Assembly: GCA_023416855.1 (NCBI GenBank)
Contig: JAEZGU010000310.1
Coordinates: forward strand, 1-6,843
From: Bacillota bacterium
GTDB lineage: Bacteria > Bacillota > Clostridia > Tissierellales > Sedimentibacteraceae
DNA: 6,843 nt
Direction: 5' to 3'
A program made the translations under genes and the position numbers. The notes below the pieces were generated by a model. It made no database searches. It saw nothing but the letters and a program-made list of their open reading frames with translations, and was not told the DNA's origin. This document shows positions 1-5,611 of the stretch, piece by piece; position 1 is the first letter of the stretch, and each line of letters starts with the position of its first letter.

Positions 1-396
1 GAATATCGTGAACTGAAATTCCGCGAACATGTAATGCGTTGCAATGAGCGGGCAGCAGAGATCATGGGTTTTCCGGTTGGAAGCATTTATCCGGAAAGCT
101 CTCTATATCTTGAAACCCAACCTGGGATTAGCGGGTTTTGCAGTTATTGCAATTGTATACCTAAAAATCCTGAAGATTATACTATGGCGCCATCGGCATA
201 CTATTTAACTTATCTCTATAAAGGGACGCGACGGGATTTGGAAGTTACACTCCTGAAGCAGCTCGTCGAATTTGCGTCTGAACAGGGGTATCGACTGGTT
301 GGCGATATTTATGTAATACCGTTTACAAATATGATTAGCAACAGTCATATCAGCATGTATGACTGCAGAGTTTTTGTTGCAGTTGAGAAACTTTAA
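1..396 (+). CDS. C-terminal part of a probable transcriptional regulator with a GyrI-like effector-binding domain (5' end outside window)
   Basis: The frame is open from the first base and gives 131 residues before the TAA stop at 394-396. The in-frame ATG at 34 has no Shine-Dalgarno sequence in front and is probably internal. The fragment alternates strands and helices: an early helix with ERAAEIMGFPVGS, a strand around YYLTYLYKG, a helix LLKQLVEFASEQGYRLVGDIY, and a final strand CRVFVAVEKL. This resembles the small-ligand binding domain found at the C terminus of MerR- and AraC-family regulators (BmrR/GyrI type). In that family the domain binds a drug or metabolite and alters DNA binding by an N-terminal helix-turn-helix, which would lie upstream of this window. 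The class assignment rests on overall pattern and not on a catalytic motif. Codons here (ctg, cgc, gcg, gtc) are richer in G and C than those of the genes that follow. No terminator is evident after it. Confidence 0.55.
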   Translation, partial: EYRELKFREHVMRCNERAAEIMGFPVGSIYPESSLYLETQPGISGFCSYCNCIPKNPEDYTMAPSAYYLTYLYKGTRRDLEVTLLKQLVEFASEQGYRLVGDIYVIPFTNMISNSHISMYDCRVFVAVEKL

Positions 397-521
397 AGTA
401 AATAAATAATAAAGAAAGTACGATAGGATTTCAAGTATAGATATTACGAAGATGGACAAACCCCTGAGATATGAACAGATGAAATTATCTGACAAAATTC
501 ATACTTATTTTACATTTATTG

Positions 522-550
522 TTGATAATTAAAATATATGGCTGTACAAT
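522..550 (+). promoter_or_regulatory. Sigma-A type promoter for the 582-950 gene
   Basis: A -35 box TTGATA at 522-527 (five of six to TTGACA) and a -10 box TACAAT at 545-550 (five of six to TATAAT) are separated by exactly 17 bases. The predicted transcription start, near 557, leaves a short leader that holds the Shine-Dalgarno sequence at 569-574. This is the best vegetative promoter match in the window and it indicates that the next gene is transcribed on its own. It is a reading by eye and not a scored prediction. Confidence 0.55.
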
Positions 551-568
551 GGGAGTGAATATCAGTGT

Positions 569-574
569 GGAGGG
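569..574 (+). promoter_or_regulatory. Ribosome binding site deciding the TTG start at 582
   Basis: GGAGGG ends seven bases before the TTG at 582. No ATG or GTG is equally well placed, so this site is the reason to accept TTG as the start codon. Confidence 0.6.
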
Positions 575-581
575 ATAAGTT

Positions 582-950
582 TTGAATACAAAAATTCAAA
601 AATATAAAAATAACTTTTTAAATGAACGTAATTTAACTATAAGCCGTTTATATGTATCGGACTCTGAAAATGAAGTGATGCTAAAGAAGTGTAAAAAATC
701 TAAAAACGATAGAATTGAAATTGAAAGCCAGTACAAAACTGAAACAGATTTAAATGGCAAGGTTAGATTTTATACTGAGGAAGCCGAGGAAGTATCAGAT
801 GAAGAACTTTCTCAATATATTGCAATGAAAACACTTGATAAATTGTCAAAATTAGATGAACAAGTATATATAATTAAGAATATTATGATATTCTGGCTTG
901 TACTTACAATTATAGGCATTTTAGCTTCTTTTTATATGGCAAGTAGGTAA
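582..950 (+). CDS. Small hypothetical protein with one C-terminal membrane helix
   Basis: Function unknown; I do not recognise the family. The protein has 122 residues and starts with TTG behind a good Shine-Dalgarno sequence. Residues 1-95 are hydrophilic: first a Lys-rich basic part (about 1-60, with the run KKCKKSKNDR near 35-44), then an acidic part (TEEAEEVSDEEL, about 65-76), then an amphipathic helix (about 77-95) that could form a short coiled coil. Residues 97-118 (ending in TIIGILASFYM) form one hydrophobic helix and only four residues follow it. There is no signal peptide, so the expected topology is tail-anchored with the N-terminal part in the cytoplasm. Its own promoter lies at 522-550. 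The frame stays open for 33 further codons after the stop codon (see 951-1052). That the protein is expressed is likely from promoter, SD and codon pattern; the role is open. Confidence 0.6.
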   Translation: MNTKIQKYKNNFLNERNLTISRLYVSDSENEVMLKKCKKSKNDRIEIESQYKTETDLNGKVRFYTEEAEEVSDEELSQYIAMKTLDKLSKLDEQVYIIKNIMIFWLVLTIIGILASFYMASR

Positions 951-1052
951 GTAATCGATAAAGAGAAACTCAGACGCAAACACATAGACGAGACACAGGA
1001 ATATTGGACAATGCGCAAAGTAAAGGAAGGTAGGACAAAGAGATATTCTTGA
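951..1052 (+). other. Possible coding remnant directly after the 582-950 stop codon
   Basis: Reading on in the same frame past the TAA at 948-950 gives 33 codons before TGA at 1050-1052. The peptide is strongly basic and hydrophilic (contains DKEKLRRKHIDETQEYW and KVKEGRTKRYS) and uses codons such as cgc, cac and gac that are rarer in the gene before it. It has no start codon near its beginning and no Shine-Dalgarno sequence of its own. It may be the end of a longer ancestral protein cut off by a new stop, a fragment of another gene, or chance. I do not recognise it. The remaining bases up to 1113 hold only a possible weak promoter. Confidence 0.2.
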
Positions 1053-1079
1053 ACGCAATTAATATTGCTGTTGTATCAT
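1049..1079 (+). promoter_or_regulatory. Possible weak promoter for the 1114-1374 gene
   Basis: TTGAAC at 1049-1054 (four of six to the -35 consensus) is followed after 19 bases by TATCAT at 1074-1079 (five of six to the -10 consensus). The spacer is longer than optimal, so this is a weak call. A start near 1086 would leave room for the GGAGG at 1102-1106. Confidence 0.25.
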
Positions 1080-1113
1080 GATGCGAACTAATCTTTTCTA
1101 TGGAGGATTGTGA

Positions 1114-1374
1114 ATGACAAGTTTGGATAAATTATACAAGATAGAAAAAGACTTGAGCGTAATTGGACTTATATTAACAAGAGATTTTCCACCATACTCC
1201 TGTACTCCACAAAACTCCACTGTTTTTGCTCATCTTGGTACAGATGGCATTCATTTTTGCATTGCTAATACTGGAGATCAAATTGATAATTCTCCAGTTT
1301 ATGTGGTAAGCCCTGATATGCCTAGGCATTATGTAGAATTAGTTGGAAGGAATCTAACTATAGGAGCAAAGTAA
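1114..1374 (+). CDS. Hypothetical protein, probably truncated at its C terminus
   Basis: The gene codes for 86 residues, starts with ATG, and has GGAGG at 1102-1106 seven bases upstream, so translation should begin properly. The N-terminal part (about 1-22) is an amphipathic helix and short strand. Residues 36-50 (with VFAHLGTDGIHFCI) resemble the 'aspartate-glycine, histidine-phenylalanine' turn seen in SMI1/KNR4 (SUKH)-like proteins, which are often immunity proteins; this resemblance is weak and is my inference only. Residues 61-74 (PVYVVSPDMPRHYV) look like the next strand. The protein then ends abruptly with NLTIGAK, at the very point where a broken acetyltransferase reading frame begins. 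Such folds are normally clearly longer, so I think the original C terminus was lost when the two sequences were joined. No function should be assigned. Confidence 0.5.
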   Translation: MTSLDKLYKIEKDLSVIGLILTRDFPPYSCTPQNSTVFAHLGTDGIHFCIANTGDQIDNSPVYVVSPDMPRHYVELVGRNLTIGAK

Positions 1375-1774
1375 TGATTATGTTCATCGATTTTTGGAAT
1401 TTCAAAAAGAAGAACCAAGAAAATTTTTTCGATTTGCCATAATACTAAAATCAAATTACAGGCTTATTGGTGAATGTGGTCTTAACTCTCCTTACCATGT
1501 TCATAAAGAAGGTGAACTAGTATACAGGTTATCCAAGGAATATTGGGGAAAAGGTTATGCAACCGAAGCAGTAAAAGGAGTAATTTCATTTGGATTTAAG
1601 GAATTATCGCTTCATAGAATTGAAGCACTGTGTGATTCAAGAAATTCTGATTCCATCAAGGTGCTGCAGAAAGCAGGAATGAAATATGAAGGTTGCATTA
1701 GAGAACATAGATGGGTAAGGGATAGATGGCGTGATTCAGTTTTATATTCAATACTTGTTTCAGAATACAAGTAA
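1364..1774 (+). pseudogene. GNAT acetyltransferase of the RimJ/RimL type, N-terminal third missing
   Basis: Family members transfer an acetyl group from acetyl-CoA to an amine, such as protein N termini or small molecules. The open frame follows a stop at 1361-1363, and family-like sequence begins around 1376 (DYVHRFLEFQKEEPRKFF). It continues through the acetyl-CoA binding motif A (YRLSKEYWGKGYATEAV) to the C-terminal part with HRIEALCDSRNSDSIKVL, the GMKYEGCIREH strand-turn, and RDRWRDSVLYSIL. Intact relatives have about 180 residues and begin with a strand such as 'ERLILR' and a first helix pair, both absent here. The only in-frame start candidate, TTG at 1394, would give 126 residues but has no Shine-Dalgarno sequence. 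I therefore call it a 5'-truncated pseudogene, joined to the 3'-truncated gene at 1114-1374. The remaining part shows no further frameshift or stop, so the loss looks recent. Confidence 0.7.
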
Positions 1775-1828
1775 ATCAAATTGCTAAGAAGGTTGTCCCA
1801 AAAAAAATAAATTTTAATGCGAATATCT

Positions 1829-1863
1829 TTTACAATTGTTATATATTTTGATGTAAGTACTAT
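1829..1863 (+). promoter_or_regulatory. Possible promoter region for the 1886-2452 gene
   Basis: Two overlapping weak candidates can be seen: TTTACA at 1829-1834 with TGTAAG at 1852-1857 (17-base spacer), and TTGTTA at 1836-1841 with TACTAT at 1858-1863 (16-base spacer). Neither is a strong match in both boxes. A promoter near here is plausible because the gene before is a decayed fragment. Confidence 0.25.
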
Positions 1864-1873
1864 TTTGTATGAT

Positions 1874-1878
1874 AGGAG
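1874..1878 (+). promoter_or_regulatory. Ribosome binding site deciding the ATG start at 1886
   Basis: AGGAG ends seven bases before the ATG at 1886. The frame is open further upstream to an ATG at 1817, but that codon has no Shine-Dalgarno sequence and the 23 extra residues (rich in isoleucine, valine and tyrosine) look like translated non-coding DNA. Confidence 0.6.
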
Positions 1879-1885
1879 ATTAAGC

Positions 1886-2452
1886 ATGTTAAAGTTAAAA
1901 AATAGTGAAGCGAAAAAACTCTATGCTAATATTTTAAAATATAGTACTCATGATATTGCTGAAAAGATTGCTTATGGTATAGACATAGTACCATCATCAA
2001 ACAACAGCGAGAATGCAGAATGGGTAAAATACGTCTCTTCTGAACTTGAGAAACATTTTGAAGAACACACAATAAAGAATATACGAATGGGTTGTTTTTG
2101 CAATGAAAATGGAAAATTAGACGAATCAAAAGTATTCATTAGAAATATATATAAGTCCTCCAATTCGATGAAGGATTTTGTTAATAAAATGAATGAGCAC
2201 GGAGCAGGTTGGTACATAGAAGATGGATATTTATTTACAAAATATTTTTCGTGCCCATGTCCTATGCTTGAAAGTATTGACATTTTACCTACAAAGACAT
2301 GGTGTTATTGCACAGTTGGATATAGTAAACAAATCTTTGAATATGCTTTTGATTGTGAAGTTGATATTGAATTACTAGAGAGCATTAAAACAGGGGGTAA
2401 GCAATGCCTTATGAAGATTGTCACATCTAGTAAGGATATCCTTCCATTATAA
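1886..2452 (+). CDS. Cys-rich conserved protein, DUF6144-like
   Basis: The protein has 188 residues and probably is complete. The biochemical role is unknown. It looks like members of a clostridial family that I associate with DUF6144; I could not confirm the name by a search. An N-terminal helical part (about 1-62) is followed by paired cysteines: MGCFC (Cys70, Cys72), FSCPCP (Cys123, Cys125) and WCYC (Cys140, Cys142), with single cysteines at 157 and 174. The stretch TWCYCTVGYSKQIFEYAF followed by VDIELLESIKTGGKQC resembles the C-terminal half of small ligand-binding or hydrolase-like proteins related to the L-2-amino-thiazoline-4-carboxylate hydrolase family, where a 'WCYCSVGY' pattern is followed by a 'veLLqSI' strand. 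Six cysteines in three CxC pairs suggest metal or Fe-S binding, or redox chemistry; that is inference. There is no signal peptide or membrane helix, so it is cytoplasmic. It seems to be transcribed alone, and no clear terminator follows. Confidence 0.65.
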   Translation: MLKLKNSEAKKLYANILKYSTHDIAEKIAYGIDIVPSSNNSENAEWVKYVSSELEKHFEEHTIKNIRMGCFCNENGKLDESKVFIRNIYKSSNSMKDFVNKMNEHGAGWYIEDGYLFTKYFSCPCPMLESIDILPTKTWCYCTVGYSKQIFEYAFDCEVDIELLESIKTGGKQCLMKIVTSSKDILPL

Positions 2453-2579
2453 GGAACAGCATTTTGTATATGCGCATTCTTAAATATTGTTCACCCAAGT
2501 GGTTTTATGGAAAGAGGTAACAAAGGTTTATCAGAAAATTATTGTTAAATAGTTTTACATAATTAGAGAAATCATATTC

Positions 2580-2584
2580 GGAGG
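2580..2584 (+). promoter_or_regulatory. Ribosome binding site of the epimerase-like gene
   Basis: GGAGG ends five bases before the ATG at 2590. The 137-base gap between 2453 and 2589 shows no promoter with acceptable spacing that I can support. Confidence 0.5.
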
Positions 2585-2589
2585 CTTAA

Positions 2590-3431
2590 ATGAATGTATT
2601 AGTATTAGGTGGTACTCGCTTTTTTGGGGTACACTTGGTCAATTCTCTATTGAGGAAGGGACATTCTGCAACAATTGCAACAAGGGGAAAAGCAAAGGAT
2701 AATTTTGGACAAAAAGTTAACAGAATTACTATTGAACGTATGGATCCAGATAGTTTATCCAAAGCTATTGGAAACAAGTATTTTGATGTTGTTTGTGATA
2801 ACCTTGCTTATTGTTCTTATGATGTCAAATATCTATTGGATTGTCTAAAATGTGGAAGGTATGTGATGACATCTTCTGCATCAGTATACATCCATCAACA
2901 CATTTCGACCAAAGAAAGTGAATTTGATTCAATGGCATATCCTTTAAATTGGTGTTACCGTGAAGATTATCCTTATGATGAAGTTAAACGCCAAGCCGAA
3001 TGTGCGGTGTTTCAAACGTTCGTTTTCCTTATGTTATTGGTGAAGATGACTATACTAGAAGACTGTTCTTTTATGTTGAACAAATTATTAAAGGAAATCC
3101 CATGAATATAGATAATTTACATGAACAAATATCTTTCATAAATTCTGTTGAAGCAGGAGAATTTCTTTCATGGGCAGTAGAACAAAAATTTAGTAGTCCA
3201 ATTAACGGCAATAATATTGGCACAATATCCTTACAGGATGTAATTTATTATGTGGAAAAAAAGACTGGAAAAAAAGCTATATTATTATCGGAGGGATTAA
3301 ATGCGCCATATAATGGTCAGAAATCATTCAGCCTTGATGTTTCATATGCTAATGATTTAGGATATAGCTTTCCGGAACTTAATGGGTGGATATATGAATT
3401 GCTGGATAAATATATTGATATGTTGATCTAG
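2590..3431 (+). pseudogene. NAD-dependent epimerase/dehydratase family protein, broken by a frameshift near 3005-3020
   Basis: This is an extended short-chain dehydrogenase/reductase-type protein. Such enzymes bind NAD(P) in an N-terminal Rossmann fold and act on sugar nucleotides or similar substrates; the substrate here is unknown. The first frame (2590-3105) starts with MNVLVLGGTRFFGVHLV, which carries the GGTRFFG dinucleotide-binding loop. It continues with VMTSSASVY, the strand holding the catalytic Ser/Thr, and YPYDEVKRQAE, the YxxxK catalytic pair. After CAVFQ, family sequence is lost in this frame. It resumes in the frame one base back, open from 3000, with VSNVRFPYVIGEDDYTRRL and runs to the stop at 3429-3431 (substrate-binding half, ending in ELLDKYIDMLI). 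Together the two parts give about 280 residues, roughly full length. About six to eight residues between the catalytic Lys and RFPYVIG also appear to be missing. A sequencing error is possible, but the missing residues favour a real small deletion. The first frame alone would give a 171-residue protein without the substrate domain. Confidence 0.8.
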
Positions 3432-3441
3432 TAGACAGTTT

Positions 3442-3459
3442 GTTGGTTTAGTTGGTTTA
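3442..3459 (+). repeat. Tandem 9-base direct repeat
   Basis: The unit GTTGGTTTA occurs twice back to back (3442-3450 and 3451-3459) just after the end of the broken epimerase gene. It is short and could be chance or replication slippage. No function is implied. Confidence 0.35.
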
Positions 3460-3555
3460 ACGAGAAGATAAATCTAAGGATTATTATACTTAGTTAATTT
3501 TTGATGGTGGATACCCTTCACTTATCGATAAAAAATCCATTACAGAAGGTATTAG

Positions 3556-4059
3556 TTGAAAATGATTAAAGTGAAAAGAATTGCAAAAGAAAATTGGAAA
3601 AAAGCATGTCAAATAGAACTTAAACAAGAGCAACAGAAATATCTTGCTCCTGTGGCATACTGTCTTGCGAGGGCATATGTAGACCCATATAAAGAACCGA
3701 TAGAACCTTTTGTAATTATGGAGGACAATGAAGTTGTCGGATTTTTTTGGCTCACTTTTACCGATAATAGAACAAATTGTGTACTGTGCGGATTCAGAAT
3801 TGATATGAGATTCCAAGGCTTAGGCTATTCAAAATTAGCATTGAACCAGATTAGAAAATTATTAGTAAGTGATTATAAAGATTGTGCTGCAATACAACTC
3901 TTTGTGGAAGATAATAATATTCCTGCAAAGAATTTATACCAAGGCTTTGGCTTTTGTATTGTTAATAAGTATGATGATGGCTTGATACATATGGTATATA
4001 CTCTTAAAAATAGTGTTGAATTAAAACTGATAAGTATAGATTGTCTTGATGATGATTAG
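3556..4059 (+). CDS. GNAT family N-acetyltransferase, polyamine acetyltransferase-like
   Basis: The protein has 167 residues and probably moves an acetyl group from acetyl-CoA to an amine substrate in the cytoplasm. Start: TTG at 3556 lies six bases after AGAAGGT (3543-3549), and is preferred; the ATG at 3562 would have a 12-base gap. The order of parts is that of BltD/SpeG-like diamine or polyamine acetyltransferases: an N-terminal strand and helix (IAKENWKKACQIEL), a strand EVVGFFWLTF (about 59-68), motif A with FRIDMRFQGLGYSKLALNQI (80-99; the acetyl-CoA pyrophosphate loop is Gln87-Gly88-Leu-Gly90), and VEDNNIPAKNLYQGFGF (117-133), with Tyr128 at the usual acid position. The last 17 residues after MVYTL are beyond the usual fold and may be an addition. 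The substrate cannot be told from sequence. It stands alone, between a decayed gene and a terminator, and has no convincing promoter; TTGATG at 3501-3506 is the only -35-like box and lacks a good partner. Confidence 0.75.
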   Translation: MKMIKVKRIAKENWKKACQIELKQEQQKYLAPVAYCLARAYVDPYKEPIEPFVIMEDNEVVGFFWLTFTDNRTNCVLCGFRIDMRFQGLGYSKLALNQIRKLLVSDYKDCAAIQLFVEDNNIPAKNLYQGFGFCIVNKYDDGLIHMVYTLKNSVELKLISIDCLDDD

Positions 4060-4187
4060 GTCTCCCGATAATGGTAAATACCTCCGCGCATTTGATAGGA
4101 TACTTATTGATTATGGGGAATTACCTAAATGATGCAGAATCCTTTTCTTTACATATGTCCGGGGATAACTAATATGTGAATTAATAG

Positions 4188-4213
4188 AGCAGGGTTGATG
4201 AACCCTGCTTTTT
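4188..4213 (+). terminator. Rho-independent terminator
   Basis: A perfect nine-base-pair stem, AGCAGGGTT (4188-4196) pairing with AACCCTGCT (4201-4209), closes a four-base loop GATG and is followed directly by a run of T to 4213. It would stop transcripts coming from the acetyltransferase gene and separates the accessory patchwork from the sigma factor operon. There is no A-tract of matching length on the other side, so it works mainly on the plus strand. Confidence 0.85.
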
Positions 4214-4279
4214 GAATACTAACAAAATAATTTAGACATGGTATTTTATTAAAAAACTTGAGAAAAAGTATTAATTATC

Positions 4280-4330
4280 CTGACTTTTTATATTTGTAAG
4301 TTGTTATACATAATGAAAAGTGTTTATAAA
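4280..4330 (+). promoter_or_regulatory. Candidate promoter region of the sigma factor / ABC transporter operon
   Basis: Two weak vegetative-type candidates exist. One is CTGACT (4280-4285) with TATACA (4305-4310), a 19-base spacer. The other is TTGTTA (4301-4306) with TATAAA (4325-4330), an 18-base spacer, which would leave a leader of only about 14 bases before the start codon. An ECF-type promoter recognised by the operon's own sigma factor may also sit here, but its consensus cannot be known from one site. A promoter must lie between the terminator and 4336, so the region is well bounded even though the exact boxes are not. Confidence 0.3.
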
Positions 4331-4335
4331 TCTGT

Positions 4336-4344
4336 AAAAGGAGG
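4336..4344 (+). promoter_or_regulatory. Strong ribosome binding site deciding the TTG start at 4351
   Basis: AAAAGGAGG ends six bases before TTG at 4351. It is near the perfect anti-16S complement and makes the TTG start convincing. Confidence 0.7.
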
Positions 4345-4350
4345 CTTATA

Positions 4351-4893
4351 TTGGACAAGGACTTGTTTCAGATACGGAGAATGAAGCAGGGCGATGAAAC
4401 TGCGGTTAATGATTTTGTGATTCAATACTATAGTGAAATCTACAGGTACTGTTATTTTAAACTTAATGATAAATGCCAGGCAGAAGATGTGACACAAGAT
4501 ACATTTGTCAGCTTTTTTGAACATTTAAACAACTACATTCATAAGGGGAAAACAAAAAACTATCTTTATGTTATTGCAGGGAACTTTTGTAAGAATTCAT
4601 ATAAACGGCAAAGGGGAATGTCTGCTTGTCACCTGGAAGAAACTATACCGGCTGATATAGAACCACAAGAGGCTATTGCTGTAAAAGTAACTGTTCAATA
4701 TGAGATTTCAAGGCTTCCGGAGGAGTTCAAGGAAGTCATCCTGCTCTACTATTTCCAGAATCTGAAGATAAGAGAAATTTCTGAAATACTTGGTATAAAG
4801 ACTTCGCTTATAAAGTACCGGCTTTCGGAGAGTAAAAAGATGCTTGGAAAAAATATTGCTAAGGAGGATTTTTATGAATATTCATTTAGATAA
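4351..4893 (+). CDS. ECF-type RNA polymerase sigma factor (sigma-70 family)
   Basis: The 180-residue protein directs RNA polymerase to specific promoters and should be cytoplasmic. It has the two domains of extracytoplasmic function sigma factors. Region 2 covers about residues 8-86, with AEDVTQDTFVSFFEHL at 44-59 (the core-binding and -10 recognition helices) and the typical aromatic/basic FCKNSYKRQR at the end. A short linker follows (about 90-112), then region 4 (about 113-168) with SRLPEEFKEVILLYY and a helix-turn-helix REISEILGIKTSLIKYRL for the -35 element. The length is normal for the group. The usual 'G-T-V-K-S-R' segment of the recognition helix reads T-S-L-I-K-Y-R here, so the promoter specificity is probably its own. 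It is the first gene of an operon whose next gene starts 20 bases before its stop. By analogy with other ECF factors it likely activates its own operon, but this cannot be proven here. Confidence 0.9.
   Translation: MDKDLFQIRRMKQGDETAVNDFVIQYYSEIYRYCYFKLNDKCQAEDVTQDTFVSFFEHLNNYIHKGKTKNYLYVIAGNFCKNSYKRQRGMSACHLEETIPADIEPQEAIAVKVTVQYEISRLPEEFKEVILLYYFQNLKIREISEILGIKTSLIKYRLSESKKMLGKNIAKEDFYEYSFR
4861..4867 (+). promoter_or_regulatory. Ribosome binding site inside the sigma factor gene, deciding the ATG at 4874
   Basis: AAGGAGG ends six bases before ATG at 4874. An in-frame ATG at 4844 lies further upstream but has no comparable site and would deepen the overlap with the sigma gene to 50 bases. 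Confidence 0.7.
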
Positions 4894-5611
4894 GGAAATT
4901 CCAGCTTATGATGAAGAAAAGCTGATACAGACAATTGAAGCTGCCAAAAAGAAATATCGCACACAAATGCTAATGGCACCTTTGAGCAGGTGGGAGTTCC
5001 TGTTTCAGCAAATGTTATCTTTAAGTAAAACATATTGGGTGACACAAATTATTGTTTTTTTTGCGGCAGCTTTTGGATTAAGTTTTATGAGCATTGATAT
5101 GAGCAGTAAAAAAATTAGTTATTGTGCCATATATGCCCCATTATTGATTGTTTTTTCAATCCCTGAGCTATGGAAAAATATATCCACTGGTAAATATGAA
5201 GTTGAGAATACAACATACTTTGATTTACGAAAGGTATACCTTTCCAGATTATTGTTGGTGGGAATGTTGGATTTGATATTAGCAACTATGTTAACAATAA
5301 TAACAATTAAGACAAGTGGATTTTCAATGTATGAGGCAGTAATCTATTTTTTCGTGCCGTTTAATTTCAATTGCTGTATCTGCTTTTCCTTATTGGGCAG
5401 CAGAAGTGTTATGTTTTCAAAAATTCTTGCTGTTGGTGCCTGCAGCAGCGGAGCTGCTTTCTGGTATCTATTGGTCAAAGATTACCATGTATATGAATTA
5501 TTGCAGCTAAGAATATGGTATGTACTTTTAGCACTTTCTTTTGGATATCTTATTTTCTCGGTAAAAAAAATAGTAAAATCCAGCAGAAGTTATTTGGAGG
5601 TGAGCGATTGA
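4874..5611 (+). CDS. Six-helix membrane protein linked to ECF sigma factor and ABC transporter
   Basis: The protein has 245 residues. A charged, probably cytoplasmic N-terminal segment of about 54 residues (with DEEKLIQTIEAAKKKYR) is followed by six hydrophobic segments at about 55-73, 82-97, 123-144, 153-174, 183-200 and 214-230, and a basic tail (KKIVKSSR). The loop at 98-122 (ELWKN, then YEVENTTYFDLRKVYLSR) is charged and looks like a conserved part of the family. I recall similar unnamed proteins next to ECF sigma factors and ABC genes in Clostridia, but know no function. Because it sits directly after the sigma gene it could be a membrane-bound anti-sigma factor; however there is no zinc-type anti-sigma motif (HxxxCxxC) in the N-terminal segment. 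It could equally be a transporter subunit. The gene overlaps the sigma gene by 20 bases and the ATPase gene by 4, so translation is coupled on both sides. Confidence 0.75.
   Translation: MNIHLDKEIPAYDEEKLIQTIEAAKKKYRTQMLMAPLSRWEFLFQQMLSLSKTYWVTQIIVFFAAAFGLSFMSIDMSSKKISYCAIYAPLLIVFSIPELWKNISTGKYEVENTTYFDLRKVYLSRLLLVGMLDLILATMLTIITIKTSGFSMYEAVIYFFVPFNFNCCICFSLLGSRSVMFSKILAVGACSSGAAFWYLLVKDYHVYELLQLRIWYVLLALSFGYLIFSVKKIVKSSRSYLEVSD
5596..5603 (+). promoter_or_regulatory. Ribosome binding site deciding the TTG start at 5608
   Basis: GGAGGTGA lies just before TTG at 5608, with seven bases between GGAGG and the start. The TTG shares bases with the TGA stop of the previous gene. The frame is open upstream as far as an ATG at 5515, but that would add 31 residues that belong to the overlapping membrane protein sequence. 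Confidence 0.7.

Larger units (their letters stand above)
4060..4350. other. Intergenic stretch between the acetyltransferase gene and the sigma factor operon
   Basis: This 291-base stretch holds a terminator (4188-4213) and the upstream region of the sigma factor gene. Just after the acetyltransferase stop there is a short open frame starting near 4049 (contains SPDNGKYLRAFDRILIDYG, ending in a TGA near 4130). It looks mildly protein-like but has no ribosome binding site and I do not recognise it; it may be a gene remnant. ACATATGT at 4151-4158 is a small palindrome without further context. I see no RNA gene here. Confidence 0.4.

Noticed and set aside
205..495. Open frame of 96 codons on the minus strand overlapping the regulator fragment
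   Set aside because: It overlaps the regulator-like frame, whose peptide looks like a real domain, and has no clear start signals.
1789..1808. Sequence GGTTGTCCCAAAAA, which resembles the end of some insertion sequences
   Set aside because: No matching inverted copy (tttttgggacaacc) and no transposase are found anywhere in the window, so an insertion sequence end is not supported.
2995..3030. Programmed -1 ribosomal frameshift joining the two epimerase halves
   Set aside because: There is no slippery heptamer of the X XXY YYZ type at the junction and no clear stem-loop after it, and residues are missing; a deletion is simpler.
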